NCBI GenBank assembly: GCA_029261815.1
Contig: JAJDAQ010000156.1
Span: 1-62,168 of the forward strand
Length of the DNA stretch: 62,168 nt
Direction of reading: 5' to 3'
DNA from: Deltaproteobacteria bacterium
GTDB taxonomy: Bacteria; Myxococcota_A; UBA9160; UBA6930
Part shown: one piece after another, positions 19,555 to 29,710 of the stretch
Layout of the letters: each line of letters opens with the position of its first letter
Position numbering within the stretch: position 1 is the first letter of the stretch
The notes under the pieces: generated by a model
Database searches by the model: none
Seen by the model: the letters and a program-made list of their open reading frames with translations, nothing else
Told to the model about the DNA's origin: nothing
Program-made: the position numbers and the translations under genes

Positions 19555-21024
19555 TTAGCGGCGCGGACGGCCACCACCGCGGCGTCGGTTTCCACCGCCA
19601 CCACCGCCGCCACTACGTCGTCCGCGGCCTCGCCCGCCGTCGCCGTCGTCTTCGCGGGGGGAACGCTGCGCGGCATCGTCGCCCGCGTGCTGGTCTTCCT
19701 TGACCGTGGTCTCCGGCCGATGCTCCTTCATGTAGGCCGAAGCGACGAGCGCGAGCTCGCGCAGGCCATCGTGACTTCCTGCCATTTCCTTGATGACCGG
19801 AATCCAGCGGTCGACCTTGAAGTCGCGCTCGCGAAGCGGAATGTGGCGGATGTCCTGCTCGACCTTGACGGCCAGACGCTCTCGCAGGCGGTCGAGGAGT
19901 TGCGCGTCCGTCGGAAGCTGGCGCTCCTTGACGACGATCTCGTTCACCTTCTGGAGATTGCGGAATGCGCCGACATCGAGGCCGCTCACCAACGAAATCG
20001 CAACGCCGGCCTTGCCCGCGCGACCGGTTCGACCGGTGCGGTGCACGTAGACTTCGGGCGACTCCGGCGAGGAGTAGGCGATGACGTGAGTGAGGTCGCT
20101 GATGTCGATGCCGCGAGCGGCCACATCGGTCGCGACCAGGAAGCGCAATTTTCCCTCCTTGATCCGGCCCATTGCGACTTCGCGCGCGGCCTGGGAGAGA
20201 TCGCCCGAGATCTGGTCGGCGTCGAAACCATGGCGCTGCAAGAACGAGGTCACGAAGCGGACATCATCCTTCGTATTGCAGAAGATGATCGCGCTCTCGG
20301 GATCTTCGAACTCGATGATGCGCCGGAGGTTCGCTTCCTTCTCCTGCGCGGTCGTGACGTAGTAGCAGTGCTCGATCTGGGCCGGAGCCGCGTCGTCGCC
20401 CGCCATCGAGATGAACTCGGGATCGGTCAAGAAAGCGCGCGAGAGTGCCAGGACCTTTTCGGGCATCGTGGCCGAGAACAGGCAGGACTGGCGCCCGTCT
20501 GCGGGCAAATAGGACTTGATCTCGCGCATGTCGGGCCAGAAACCCAACGAGAGCAGTTCGTCCGCCTCATCGAACACGACCATCTTGATGTCGTCGAATT
20601 TGAGGTTGCCCTGACCGAGGTGGTCGAGCATCCGGCCGGGGGTGCCCACGATGACGTGGACGCCACTCTCGAGCGCGTCGAGCTGTGCGCCGTACCCGAC
20701 GCCGCCGTAGATCGCGAGCGTCTTGATGCCGCGGGGCTTGCCGAGTTGCTCGATCTCGCGCGAAATCTGGTTCGCCAGTTCACGGGTCGGCGCCATCACG
20801 AGGGCTTGGGGAACCGCGCGTTCGGGATCGACCTCGCAAATGATCGGGATCCCGAAGGCGCCGGTCTTGCCGCTGCCGGTCTGCGCCTGGACGATCAGGT
20901 CGCCGCCTGCGCGCATGGGCCCGATGGACTGGACCTGGACGTTGGTGGGTTCGGTCCAGCCGAGAGAATCGATGCCCTCGCGGACATCGGCAGGAAGATC
21001 TTGGAAGGAGGTCTCAGTGGTCAA
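19555..21024 (-). CDS. DEAD-box RNA helicase with Gly/Arg-rich tail
   Basis: 489 aa. ATP-dependent RNA remodelling protein of the DeaD/CsdA/RhlE type. The Q-motif region is near 24-32, then AQTGSGKT (47-54), PTRELA, TPGR, DEAD, SAT and HRTGRTGR, all intact. The last 40 residues are a low-complexity GGGGG/RRR tail that probably binds RNA. The start is TTG at 21024; no earlier start codon follows the in-frame context sensibly and there is no Shine-Dalgarno, but TACAGT lies 9 nt upstream. It diverges from gatC across a 105-nt region with nested inverted repeats. Confidence 0.92.
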   Translation of the reverse strand: MTTETSFQDLPADVREGIDSLGWTEPTNVQVQSIGPMRAGGDLIVQAQTGSGKTGAFGIPIICEVDPERAVPQALVMAPTRELANQISREIEQLGKPRGIKTLAIYGGVGYGAQLDALESGVHVIVGTPGRMLDHLGQGNLKFDDIKMVVFDEADELLSLGFWPDMREIKSYLPADGRQSCLFSATMPEKVLALSRAFLTDPEFISMAGDDAAPAQIEHCYYVTTAQEKEANLRRIIEFEDPESAIIFCNTKDDVRFVTSFLQRHGFDADQISGDLSQAAREVAMGRIKEGKLRFLVATDVAARGIDISDLTHVIAYSSPESPEVYVHRTGRTGRAGKAGVAISLVSGLDVGAFRNLQKVNEIVVKERQLPTDAQLLDRLRERLAVKVEQDIRHIPLRERDFKVDRWIPVIKEMAGSHDGLRELALVASAYMKEHRPETTVKEDQHAGDDAAQRSPREDDGDGGRGRGRRSGGGGGGGNRRRGGGRPRR

Positions 21025-21033
21025 AGCGGCGCA

Positions 21034-21039
21034 ACTGTA
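21034..21039 (-). promoter_or_regulatory. TAnnnT (-10-like) before the DEAD-box gene
   Basis: Minus-strand TACAGT ends 9 nt before the TTG start, which fits a very short or absent leader. The left arm of the inverted repeat at 21046-21054 lies where the -35 region would be. Confidence 0.4.
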
Positions 21040-21045
21040 CAGGAA

Positions 21046-21090
21046 TGCCCAGAAGGCGCCCGAAACGGCGGATTCCGCCCATTCTGGGCA
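21046..21090. repeat. Nested inverted repeats between the helicase and gatC promoters
   Basis: Outer arms TGCCCAGAA (21046-21054) and TTCTGGGCA (21082-21090) are perfect over 9 bp. Inside lies GGCGGA-T-TCCGCC (21067-21079), perfect over 6 bp. The structure sits between the two divergent -10 candidates and could be a shared operator. Terminator function is unlikely because there is no T-run. Confidence 0.5.
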
Positions 21091-21115
21091 GGGCGGCCTT
21101 CCCCGACCGTGCGGC

Positions 21116-21121
21116 TACTCT
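21116..21121 (+). promoter_or_regulatory. TAnnnT (-10-like) before gatC
   Basis: TACTCT ends 8 nt before the gatC ATG. No ribosome binding site and no -35 consensus are visible. Confidence 0.4.
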
Positions 21122-21129
21122 CCCCGGCC

Positions 21130-21435
21130 ATGTCCAGGATCACGCGTGAACAGGTCGAACGGACCGCGCGGCTTGCCCGGCTGCGGCTCGAGCCCGAAGA
21201 AGTGGACGCCATGACGCGATCGCTCGAGGGGATCCTCGGCTACGCGGCACAACTCGAGAGCCTCGATACTGCCGATGTTGCGCCGACGGTCCATGTCATT
21301 CCGATGGCGACGCCGCTGCGCCCCGACACGGCTCGAGACACGATCTCGCCCGAGGTCGCCGTCGCCAATGCGCCCGAAGCCGTCGGGACCGCGTTCTCGG
21401 TTCCGAAGGTGCTCGACGCCGAGTCGGAGGGCTGA
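21130..21435 (+). CDS. gatC: Asp-tRNA(Asn)/Glu-tRNA(Gln) amidotransferase subunit C
   Basis: 101 aa, the normal size. GatC is the small chaperone-like subunit that wraps around GatA and links it to GatB. The family pattern is clear: [20 protein letters not shown] at the start, a helix with [19 protein letters not shown], then [15 protein letters not shown]. It is first of a gatC-gatA-gatB-asmA-mtnA operon, with only 2 nt between gatC and gatA. A full GatCAB implies that Asn-tRNA and/or Gln-tRNA is made by the indirect route. Confidence 0.95.
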   Translation: MSRITREQVERTARLARLRLEPEEVDAMTRSLEGILGYAAQLESLDTADVAPTVHVIPMATPLRPDTARDTISPEVAVANAPEAVGTAFSVPKVLDAESEG

Positions 21436-21437
21436 CC

Positions 21438-22919
21438 ATGGCGGATCCCCTCGGCACCGCTGCCGAGCTCCGCGCCGCGCTGGATGCGGGCGCAGTTTCG
21501 GCCGTCGACCTGGTCGACGCGGCCCACGCGCGTGCAGACGCGGTCGAGCCGCAGATCAAGGCATTGCTTCACCCACGCTGGGAGGCGGCCAGGGCCGAGG
21601 CCGCCGAATCGGACGATCGCCGTGCCGCCGCCGGGTCGGCCTCGAATCTCGATGGCATTCCGATCGTGCTCAAGGACAACATCGTTCAGCGGGACGAACC
21701 CGCGACTTGTGCATCGCGAATCCTGGAGGGTTATCGCTCGCCATTTTCAGCCACCGTCGTGGATCGCCTGCGGGAAGCAGGCGCCATCATCGTGGCGCGC
21801 ACGAACATGGACGAGTTTGCGATGGGGTCCTCCACCGAGAACTCGGCATTCGGCGCCACCCGGAACCCGTGGGACCTCGAACGTGTACCCGGCGGGTCGT
21901 CGGGCGGTTCCGCCGCCGCAGTCGCAGCCGGCATCGTGCCACTCGCGCTCGGTAGCGATACCGGCGGCTCGATCCGTCAACCCGCGTCGTTCAGCGGCGT
22001 GGTGGGGATGAAGCCGACCTACGGTCGCGTCTCACGTTTCGGGTTGGTGGCGTTCGCCTCGTCACTGGACCAGATCGGCCCGTTTGCGCGGACGGCCGAG
22101 GATGCCGCCTGGCTCGTCGATGCGATCAGCGGGCACGACCCGCACGATTCGACTTCGTTGCCCGAGCCCGCGCTCGCGACGACGGCCGCGCTGACGACGC
22201 CGGGTGGAGGGCATGCAGACGTCGCAGGTCTGACCATCGGAATTCCGCGCGCGTCGGGCGACCAGGCCGGACTCTCCCCCGGCGTCGAAGAGCGCGTCCG
22301 TGAAGCCGTCGCCGTGCTCGAAGCGGCGGGGGCCAAGACGTGCGAAGTCTCCTTGCCGCATACACGTTACGGTGTCGCCGCCTACTATCTGGTCTGCACG
22401 GCAGAGGCTTCCAGCAATCTCGCCCGATTCGACGGTGTGCGATACGGCCGTCGCGTAGAAGGTCCCGAGGGCGGTATCACCGCGATGTACGAGTACACGC
22501 GGGCTGCGGGTTTCGGCGATGAGGTGAAGCGTCGCATTTTGCTGGGTACCTACGCGCTCTCGGCCGGCTATTACGACGCCTATTACCGGAAAGCGCAGCA
22601 GGTCCGGACATTGTTACGCCGCGATTTCGAGCAGGCGTTCGAAGCCTGCGACATCATCGCGATGCCGACGGTGCCCGAAACCGCGTTCCGCGTCGGCGAG
22701 AAGAGCGACGACCCGCTGGCCATGTACCTGGCCGACATCTTTACCGTTTCCGCGAACCTTGTTGGAGCGCCCGGCATCTCACTCCCGTGTGGCTTCGACC
22801 AGGACTTGCCTGTCGGCTTGCAGCTGGTCGGGCCGCCCCTCGAAGACGCGCGCGTACTGAGGGTGGCACACGCGTTCCAGCAATTGACCCGACACCACGA
22901 GCCGAGGCCGTCCCTGTGA
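21438..22919 (+). CDS. gatA: Glutamyl-tRNA(Gln)/aspartyl-tRNA(Asn) amidotransferase subunit A
   Basis: 493 aa, an amidase-signature enzyme that releases ammonia from glutamine for the transamidation done by GatB. The Ser-cisSer-Lys triad is in place: Lys in IPIVLKDNI, cis-Ser in [15 protein letters not shown], and the nucleophile Ser in [15 protein letters not shown]. The C-terminal [13 protein letters not shown] and [14 protein letters not shown] are standard. The stop overlaps the gatB GTG (GTGA). Confidence 0.97.
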   Translation: MADPLGTAAELRAALDAGAVSAVDLVDAAHARADAVEPQIKALLHPRWEAARAEAAESDDRRAAAGSASNLDGIPIVLKDNIVQRDEPATCASRILEGYRSPFSATVVDRLREAGAIIVARTNMDEFAMGSSTENSAFGATRNPWDLERVPGGSSGGSAAAVAAGIVPLALGSDTGGSIRQPASFSGVVGMKPTYGRVSRFGLVAFASSLDQIGPFARTAEDAAWLVDAISGHDPHDSTSLPEPALATTAALTTPGGGHADVAGLTIGIPRASGDQAGLSPGVEERVREAVAVLEAAGAKTCEVSLPHTRYGVAAYYLVCTAEASSNLARFDGVRYGRRVEGPEGGITAMYEYTRAAGFGDEVKRRILLGTYALSAGYYDAYYRKAQQVRTLLRRDFEQAFEACDIIAMPTVPETAFRVGEKSDDPLAMYLADIFTVSANLVGAPGISLPCGFDQDLPVGLQLVGPPLEDARVLRVAHAFQQLTRHHEPRPSL

Positions 22920-24361
22920 GCCGACCCGCCCATCCGGACTACGACGTCGTCATCGGCCTCGAGGTGCACTGCCAACTGCGCACGGAGAGCAAGCTGTTCT
23001 CCTCGGCCGCGGTTTCCTACGGCGATGCGCCGAACCAGCACGTGACCGAGGTCTGCCTGGCACTTCCGGGCGCGCTCCCGGTGTTGAACGGTCGAGCGGT
23101 CGAACTCGCGATCCGCGCGGGCCTGGCGCTCGATTGCAAGATCCACCCGACGTCGGTCTTTGCGCGCAAGAACTACTTCTACCCCGACCTTCCCAAGGGC
23201 TACCAGATCTCGCAGTTCGAAGAGCCGGTGTGTACTGGCGGCCGTCTGGACATCCTCGTCGGAGGGGAGCGGAAGCGGATCGGCATTACGCGGATCCACA
23301 TGGAAGAGGATGCCGGGAAGTCGATTCACGAAGGGGCAGTGACGACCCAGGTCGATCTCAACCGTTCTGGGGTTCCGCTCGTGGAGATCGTGTCGGAACC
23401 CGACCTTCGCTCGGCCGAAGAAGTCGGCGCGTATCTTCGAACGCTCCGTCAGATCCTTCGTTATGTCGGCGCATCGGACGCCGACATGGAGAAGGGACAG
23501 CTTCGCTGCGATGCGAACGTATCCCTTCGTCCGCACGGCGAGACGACGCTCGGGACGCGCCGCGAAATCAAGAACCTCAATTCCTTCCGCAACGCGCAGG
23601 CGGCTGTGAAGACCGAGATCGAGAACCAGGCGAACCTTCTCGACGACGGCGGCACGGTGATCCAGGCCACGGTTGGCTATGACGCCGATGCCGACCGGAT
23701 CTTCGTGATGCGCACGAAAGAAAATGCCGATGACTATCGGTACTTCCCTGATCCGGACCTGATCCCGCTCGTGGTTCCCGAGGAGCGCATCGCCGAGATC
23801 CGGTCTGCGCTTCCGGAGTTGCCCGCCGCACGTGCAGATCGTTTCGCATCCGAGTATGGCCTGAAGGTGGATGACGCCGCCGTCTTGACCAGCAGCCGCG
23901 AACTCGCGGATTGGTTCGAATCTGCGGCGTCCGCACATGGGACCGGGAAGGCCGTGGCGAACTGGATCATCCGGGACGTACTGAGCGCCCTGAACGACCG
24001 CGATGTCGATATCGACGCGGTCGCACTTTCACCCGACGCATTCGCCGCGCTCGTGAAGATGTCGGACGACGGCCGCGTCACACCCAAGAACGCGCGGGAT
24101 CTTCTTCAGGAGATCTTGTTCGATGGAGGCGACCCCGAGGCTCTGGTCCAGGAGCGTGGACTGGAGGCGGTCTCGGACACCGGCGAACTCGAAGCCCTGG
24201 TGGATGCCGCGATCGCGTCGAATCCGCAGGCGGTGGAGTCCTTTGCTGCGGGTGACAAGAAGTCGCTGAACTTCTTGATGGGCCAGGTCATGAAGCAGTC
24301 GCAAGGGAAAGCCGACCCGGGGTCGGTGCGTGAGATCCTGGCCCGAAAACTAGGAGGCTGA
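22916..24361 (+). CDS. gatB: Glutamyl-tRNA(Gln)/aspartyl-tRNA(Asn) amidotransferase subunit B
   Basis: 481 aa from a GTG that overlaps the gatA stop by 4 nt. GatB phosphorylates the misacylated Glu/Asp on tRNA and amidates it with ammonia from GatA. The start [27 protein letters not shown] and [14 protein letters not shown] are catalytic-domain signatures. The [19 protein letters not shown] and [13 protein letters not shown] segments follow. The C-terminal YqeY-like tail domain ends in [20 protein letters not shown]. Confidence 0.97.
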   Translation: MSRPAHPDYDVVIGLEVHCQLRTESKLFSSAAVSYGDAPNQHVTEVCLALPGALPVLNGRAVELAIRAGLALDCKIHPTSVFARKNYFYPDLPKGYQISQFEEPVCTGGRLDILVGGERKRIGITRIHMEEDAGKSIHEGAVTTQVDLNRSGVPLVEIVSEPDLRSAEEVGAYLRTLRQILRYVGASDADMEKGQLRCDANVSLRPHGETTLGTRREIKNLNSFRNAQAAVKTEIENQANLLDDGGTVIQATVGYDADADRIFVMRTKENADDYRYFPDPDLIPLVVPEERIAEIRSALPELPAARADRFASEYGLKVDDAAVLTSSRELADWFESAASAHGTGKAVANWIIRDVLSALNDRDVDIDAVALSPDAFAALVKMSDDGRVTPKNARDLLQEILFDGGDPEALVQERGLEAVSDTGELEALVDAAIASNPQAVESFAAGDKKSLNFLMGQVMKQSQGKADPGSVREILARKLGG

Positions 24362-24363
24362 GC

Positions 24364-26541
24364 GTGAAGGCAATCGTGCGCATCGCGATCGGCGTTCTTG
24401 TGTTGTCGTTGGTTGGCGTCGTCGCTGCGGCGATCCTCGTGCCCCGGCTGCTCGACCGCCCCGAGGTCCGGACCCGGATCTCGGCAGGCGCGAAGCAGGT
24501 GACGGGACGAGACTTCAGTTGGGACCGGCTCGACGTCACGTGGCTCCCTCCGGGTTTCACCATGACCGGCGCGACCCTCCAGCCGGCCGCAAGTGAGGCG
24601 CCGTTGCGCGCCGAGCGGGTTGCCTTGCGGGTCGCTTTCCTTCCACTCTTCGCCGGGGTCGTCGCCATCGATGCCCTCGAAGTCGAAGGGGCAGAGATCG
24701 AGGTCGTGCGGACCCCGGACGGGATCAAGCTGCCGTTCGATCTCCCGGCGAACGCCTCGGACCCGGCATCGACCGATGCGCCGTCGGTCCAGCCGGTCGT
24801 TCGCGACACGGTCGACGGTGGCGAGGACGACCCGATAGCCTTGGCCGTCCAGCGCATCACCGTCCGAGACGTCCGGCTCACGCTGGTCGACCGCTCGCTG
24901 CCTGATGCGCCGACCCTGACGGTCGTAGTCGACCAGGCGGATGCGTCTGGGGGGCTGCGCCCCAATGTGCCGATCCCATTCGCCGCGACCGGGCGGTTGC
25001 TCTCCGGCGGCGACTTCGAGATCGAGGGCGAAGCATCGCTCGATCGCACCTGGTCCGGGAGCCTCGCGCTTTCCGATGTCGACCTCGCGCCGTTTGCACC
25101 GTGGGTGCCGGGAATGTCGATGACAGGGACCGCAGCCGTGGGGCTGGAAGCCTCCGGAAGCGCGGCGAACGTCGATACCCTGGCCCTTGGTGTGGTCCTC
25201 CAGAAACTCGATGCGAAACGGGACGATCTCGTGGTGCGTGGGTCCGTGATGTTGACCTGGGACGCAACCGGGAACGGGGCCGACGGACTTGGCGGCGCCC
25301 TGGAGGCGGTCCTGACGAAGGCGCACGTCTCCCAAGGCTCCGCGTTGGCCAAGCCGATCGGCGACGTGCTCGAGATTGCCGGGCCGTTCGTGCTGGACGC
25401 AGACGGCGGAATGACACTCTCGGGGGCCCGGGTGACACTTCCGGGTGTCGTCGCCGCCGTGGATGCACAGACCGCGCCTCGCATCCAAGTCAAGCTGGCG
25501 ACGCCCCTCTTCGATCCCGCGGAACTCGCATCATGGCTTCCGGCGGCAAGCGATCTTCCCGTCACTGGCCGGATCGGGTTCGAGGACTGGATCGTCCAAC
25601 TGGACCCACTAACGCTCTCCGGTGGGATGCACGTCGATGATGTTCGAATCCCGCTCGAAGCGGGTCAGTTCGCCCAGCTCACCGGGATGTTCGAGGGACA
25701 GGGCACCGCACTCGTTGGGAACGGTCTCGCGGTCGAGGTCGCAGGCCAGGCGCTGACGGCGACGGTGCGACTCGATGGTCTGGACGGCACGCCGACCGCG
25801 CGAATCCAGGCCGATGGACACGGTCTCGAAGCGGAACGACTGCTGCAGGCGCTGGGGGCCTCGACCGAGACCCTGAGCGGCTCGCTCGACTTTACGGCCG
25901 ACCTGGCCGTTCCGCTTGGGGGCGAGGGGTCGCCGATGCAGGCGGCGCGAGGAAACGCGCAGTGGTCGATCGCGCCTGGTCGCGTGAAAGGGGTATCGCT
26001 CTTGCGGAGCACGTTCGACGCCTTCGGCGGTTTCGGGGAACTCGCACTTCTTGGCGGTCAGGCGTTCGGCGGAAGCACGCTGCAACGGTTCTACGGCGAT
26101 GAGTTCGAGCGCGCGAGTTCGACCGTGACGCTTCGCGACGGCATTGTCCGGACCGATGATCTGGCTCTCGACTACCGTCACTATCGCGCCGAACTCGAGG
26201 GCACCGTTCGTCTCGCCGACCGGGCGCTGGACATGACCGGCCAGCTCACGTTGTTCGAGGAAATCGACCGAGCCCTGGGCGAAGCGGTGCCGGTTCCGAC
26301 GCCCGACACCGGACGGTCGGTGGACCGGGTCATTCCCCTGGCCAGGGTCAGTGGCACGCTCGACGATCCCAAGGTTCAGTTGACGCGTGCGGCCGTGCTC
26401 GCGTTCTCGCAGGACTATCTCGGCCGTCGTGGTCGGCTGGATCGCTACAAGGGCAAGGTCGACGACAAACTTGGAGAAGGTGCGGGGGACGCCGTGATCG
26501 ACATTCTCGAGGGCATTCTTGGCGGAGAGCGTCGAAGGTGA
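24364..26541 (+). CDS. AsmA-family inner-membrane protein
   Basis: 725 aa from a GTG two bases after the gatB stop. One N-terminal transmembrane helix ([16 protein letters not shown]) anchors a large periplasmic beta-rich domain. The start fits AsmA ([29 protein letters not shown], with [10 protein letters not shown] after it). The C-terminal half has an AsmA_2-like region ([57 protein letters not shown]). AsmA-like proteins are thought to move or organise phospholipids between membranes. Its place inside the gat operon suggests only shared expression. It overlaps mtnA by 4 nt. Confidence 0.82.
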   Translation: MKAIVRIAIGVLVLSLVGVVAAAILVPRLLDRPEVRTRISAGAKQVTGRDFSWDRLDVTWLPPGFTMTGATLQPAASEAPLRAERVALRVAFLPLFAGVVAIDALEVEGAEIEVVRTPDGIKLPFDLPANASDPASTDAPSVQPVVRDTVDGGEDDPIALAVQRITVRDVRLTLVDRSLPDAPTLTVVVDQADASGGLRPNVPIPFAATGRLLSGGDFEIEGEASLDRTWSGSLALSDVDLAPFAPWVPGMSMTGTAAVGLEASGSAANVDTLALGVVLQKLDAKRDDLVVRGSVMLTWDATGNGADGLGGALEAVLTKAHVSQGSALAKPIGDVLEIAGPFVLDADGGMTLSGARVTLPGVVAAVDAQTAPRIQVKLATPLFDPAELASWLPAASDLPVTGRIGFEDWIVQLDPLTLSGGMHVDDVRIPLEAGQFAQLTGMFEGQGTALVGNGLAVEVAGQALTATVRLDGLDGTPTARIQADGHGLEAERLLQALGASTETLSGSLDFTADLAVPLGGEGSPMQAARGNAQWSIAPGRVKGVSLLRSTFDAFGGFGELALLGGQAFGGSTLQRFYGDEFERASSTVTLRDGIVRTDDLALDYRHYRAELEGTVRLADRALDMTGQLTLFEEIDRALGEAVPVPTPDTGRSVDRVIPLARVSGTLDDPKVQLTRAAVLAFSQDYLGRRGRLDRYKGKVDDKLGEGAGDAVIDILEGILGGERRR

Positions 26542-27605
26542 GCGAACCGGAACCCTGGTTCACGCTCGGCTGGAGCGATGCGGGTGTCGAACTTCTCGAC
26601 CAACGCCTCCTGCCCGACCGGGAAGAAGTGCTCGTCTGTCGAAGCGTCGAAGAGGTCGCATGTGCGATCGAAGACCTGGTGGTGCGCGGAGCCCCCGCGA
26701 TCGGGTGTACGGCCGCGCTCGGGATGGCGTTGGCGGCCCGCCAGGCCATTGGCCTGGACGCGGCGGCGTTCGGGGCCGCGCTCGACGCGGCTCACGCGAG
26801 GCTTGCAGCCACGCGGCCGACGGCGATCAACTTGTTCTGGGCGCTCGACCGGATGGCACGCACGCGGGCGGCGCTGCAGTCAGAGGGGCACGATGTTGCC
26901 GCGACGGCGGAGGCGCTGCGCGAAGAGGCGCTCGTCATCGTGGTGGAAGATGGCGAGATCTGTCGTCAACTTGGCCGTGCCGGTGTGGAGCTCGTGCCCG
27001 ACGGCTCGCGGATCCTGACCCATTGCAACGCTGGCGCTCTCGCGACGTCGGCCTATGGAACCGCGCTTGGCGTCGTGCGCGCCGCCGTGGACGCCGGACG
27101 GCGCGTGAGCGTCCTGGCAGACGAAACAAGGCCGTTCCTTCAGGGTGCCCGACTGACCGCTTGGGAAATGCAACGCGACGGGATTCCGGTCTCGGTGATC
27201 ACCGACAACATGGCCGCGCATCTGATGCAGCAAGGCGAGGTAGACCTGATCGTGGTCGGCGCCGACCGCGTCGCGGCCAATGGAGATGTGGCCAACAAGA
27301 TCGGGACCTACGGCCTGGCCGTGCTCGCGCACGCACACGATATTCCGTTCTATGTCGCGGCTCCGATCTCGACGATCGATCCGGCGACGGCAACGGGTGC
27401 CGAAATCCCGATCGAAGAGCGTGGGCGGGAAGAAGTGGCGAACTTCGGAAATCGCCCGATCGTTCCCGACAACGTCCCTGTCCGACATCCCGCATTCGAT
27501 GTGACCCCGGCTCGCTATGTCACGGCCCTCGTCACGGAACGGGGCGTCCTGCGAGATCCCGATGGTGCGGGGATTGCGCGTCTGCTGCGGGACACGCGCA
27601 GCTGA
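26538..27605 (+). CDS. mtnA: S-methyl-5-thioribose-1-phosphate isomerase
   Basis: 355 aa from a GTG overlapping the upstream stop (GTGA). MtnA converts methylthioribose-1-P to methylthioribulose-1-P in methionine salvage, and homologues also act on 5-deoxyribose-1-[21 protein letters not shown] is the N-terminal signature. Cys163 in [11 protein letters not shown] and Asp243 in [11 protein letters not shown] match the catalytic pair Cys160/Asp240 of the B. subtilis enzyme, and [21 protein letters not shown] follows. No other salvage gene is nearby, so it may serve a short salvage or deoxyribose shunt encoded elsewhere. Confidence 0.94.
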   Translation: MSEPEPWFTLGWSDAGVELLDQRLLPDREEVLVCRSVEEVACAIEDLVVRGAPAIGCTAALGMALAARQAIGLDAAAFGAALDAAHARLAATRPTAINLFWALDRMARTRAALQSEGHDVAATAEALREEALVIVVEDGEICRQLGRAGVELVPDGSRILTHCNAGALATSAYGTALGVVRAAVDAGRRVSVLADETRPFLQGARLTAWEMQRDGIPVSVITDNMAAHLMQQGEVDLIVVGADRVAANGDVANKIGTYGLAVLAHAHDIPFYVAAPISTIDPATATGAEIPIEERGREEVANFGNRPIVPDNVPVRHPAFDVTPARYVTALVTERGVLRDPDGAGIARLLRDTRS

Positions 27606-27678
27606 GTTGCCGGCCTGCTGCGCTTGCGCCGCGGGCAACCGTCGAAATGTGACACGGCACACTCCGGTTCTGCGCTGC

Positions 27679-29673
27679 ATGGTCGATGCACATGAGACCG
27701 TTCCACTCGATCCTCTCGAGGTCTCACAAGCCGTGCCTGCCACCATTCTCTGCGCCGACGATGACCGGCACTACTGCCAGATCCTCTCGCGTGCCTTCGA
27801 GAAGGAGGGCTACCGCGTCGAGACCGCATTCGACGGCGAGGAGGCCCTCGAAAAGATTCGTTCCGTCCGGCCGCAGCTCGTCACCCTCGACGTCATGTTG
27901 CCCAAGCGGGACGGCTTCCAGGTTCTCGAGTCCTTGCGCCGCGAGGAGTCGGACGAGGCACGAGTCCCCGTCGTGCTCGTTTCTGGTTGTTCGTTGACGG
28001 CCGACTACGAAGCGCGCGCGACGGCGTTGCTCGCGAACGAGGTCCTGCAGAAACCGGTGCCTCTGGAAAAATTGTTAGGCGTCGTCGCCGATCACGTCGC
28101 GGGTGGCAGCACGGCTGCGCGTGTGACATCGGGCGACCCCACCGAAGCCCTGGCCGGGACGCTCGAAGAGCTGCCGATAGCGGCCTTGCTTCATCAACTC
28201 CACGGTCTGCGGGCGACGGGTGTCCTGCAGGTCCAGGCGGGGAAGAAGCGCAAGCAGATCCAGCTCCGCGAAGGCGCGCCGATCGCGGTGCGGTCGAACC
28301 TGGTCACTGAAACGTTGGGCAACCTGTTGCTCGCCTCCGGAAAGATCACGGAGGATGTCCTGCACGCCTCGTTGTTGCGTGTGAAGCGCGGTGAAGGAAT
28401 GCACGGCCAGATCCTGAAGGCCATGCACATGCTGGACGAGGCGGACCTCGCGATCGCCCTGCGACGCCAGGCGATCCAGAAGCTCTTGGAAATGTTCACG
28501 TGGGAGCGTGGTCGCTTCCGCTTCCATCGGGGCGCGCGTCTAAAAAGCGCGAACGCACTGACACTGAAGAAGAGTCCGGCGCGCTTGATCTGGAAAGGCA
28601 TCCAGAAGGAGGCGCCGATCGGACCGATCGACCAGTTCCTGGAGGACAACGGTCGCAAGGCGATCGTGCCGGGAGAGAGTGCGTTCTATCGGCACCAGGA
28701 CGTCGACCTCGGGCCGGACGCGGAGCGTTGGATCGAACAGGCAGACGGCTCGGTACTGCTCGGCGCAATCCTGCCGCAAGAGGAACGTGCGCGACGTGAG
28801 TTGTACGGGCTGATCGTGCTCGAACTCCTCGAGCTCCGAGAGCCGTCGAACAAGCGACGGCTGGCCCATCAGCCGCGGCGGATTCGCGAAGTGAAGCGAC
28901 GCGTCCCGCCGGATGAAGTGCGTGTGACGAGTCCGGAGAGCGAAGAAGAAACACTCCGGCGGCAGCTCGCCGAGATGGCCGCACGCATTCGCGACCAGGA
29001 CTGCTTCCAGGTGTTGGACGTCGACCGCCGCGCGAATGACGAACAGATCCGGGGCGCCTATGCCCAGCTTGCCAAGCAGACCCACCCCGACCGGTTCACC
29101 GGGGCGAGCGAAGCGCTCGTCCGACTGGCCGAGGAAGTGTTCGGTGCGATTGCCCATGCCTATGACGAGATCGGCGCGCGCGACGCTCGCATGGCCTACC
29201 TGAAGAAGAAGCAGGGCGAGGCCGAAATGGAGAAAGAGCTCGAAATCGGGCACCGCGCGGTGGAAGCCGAACTCGAGTTCCAGAAGGGGACGACGGCACT
29301 GAAGGCCGGGGCCATCGAGACGGCGCTGCCACATTTCGAGATGGCGGCTCGCACCTATCCTGATGAGGGTGAGTACCTGGCCTACTTCGGCTGGACCTGG
29401 TATCTCGCCGCCCCGAACGAGGCCGATCGCGCGAAGAAGGCGATGGCCATGGTGGAGAAGGGGCGTCAGCTGGCGCCCGAAAGGGAGAAGCCCTACCTCT
29501 TCCTCGGTCGCCTCTGCCAGGCCACGAACCGCAGCGACGCCGCCGAGAAGATGTTCATGCGAGCCGTCCAGCTCGATCCGGACTCCGTCGAGGCGCTCCG
29601 CGAGTTGCGCCTGATCGATATGCGACGTGAGAAATCGAAGAGCTTCGTGAGCAAGATCCTGCGCCGGGCCTAG
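27679..29673 (+). CDS. Receiver-DUF4388(PATAN)-J-domain-TPR regulatory protein
   Basis: 664 aa from an ATG at 27679; a GTG at 27733 is an alternative and neither has a good ribosome site. Residues about 20-135 form a response-regulator receiver with acidic DDD at 27-29, phosphoacceptor Asp71 (LDVMLP) and a QKP Lys. A DUF4388/PATAN module follows (TLEELPIAALLHQLHGLRATG, then LREGAPIAVRSNLVTETLGN). Around 440-500 is a J-domain with HPD near 469 (QTHPDRF). The C-terminal 170 residues contain TPR-like repeats (PHFEMAARTYPDEGEYLAYFG; MFMRAVQLDPDSVEAL). Such fusions are known from myxobacteria-like genomes. No partner kinase or DnaK is adjacent. Confidence 0.85.
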   Translation: MVDAHETVPLDPLEVSQAVPATILCADDDRHYCQILSRAFEKEGYRVETAFDGEEALEKIRSVRPQLVTLDVMLPKRDGFQVLESLRREESDEARVPVVLVSGCSLTADYEARATALLANEVLQKPVPLEKLLGVVADHVAGGSTAARVTSGDPTEALAGTLEELPIAALLHQLHGLRATGVLQVQAGKKRKQIQLREGAPIAVRSNLVTETLGNLLLASGKITEDVLHASLLRVKRGEGMHGQILKAMHMLDEADLAIALRRQAIQKLLEMFTWERGRFRFHRGARLKSANALTLKKSPARLIWKGIQKEAPIGPIDQFLEDNGRKAIVPGESAFYRHQDVDLGPDAERWIEQADGSVLLGAILPQEERARRELYGLIVLELLELREPSNKRRLAHQPRRIREVKRRVPPDEVRVTSPESEEETLRRQLAEMAARIRDQDCFQVLDVDRRANDEQIRGAYAQLAKQTHPDRFTGASEALVRLAEEVFGAIAHAYDEIGARDARMAYLKKKQGEAEMEKELEIGHRAVEAELEFQKGTTALKAGAIETALPHFEMAARTYPDEGEYLAYFGWTWYLAAPNEADRAKKAMAMVEKGRQLAPEREKPYLFLGRLCQATNRSDAAEKMFMRAVQLDPDSVEALRELRLIDMRREKSKSFVSKILRRA

Positions 29674-29710
29674 TCGCTCGCGAAGGCGTCCGCGACCTCG
29701 GAGGAACAGC

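Noticed and set aside
19195..21129. Plus-strand open frame opposite the metallo-beta-lactamase and DEAD-box genes, continuous with gatC
   Set aside because: Both minus genes have clear family motifs. The real GatC start is at 21130.
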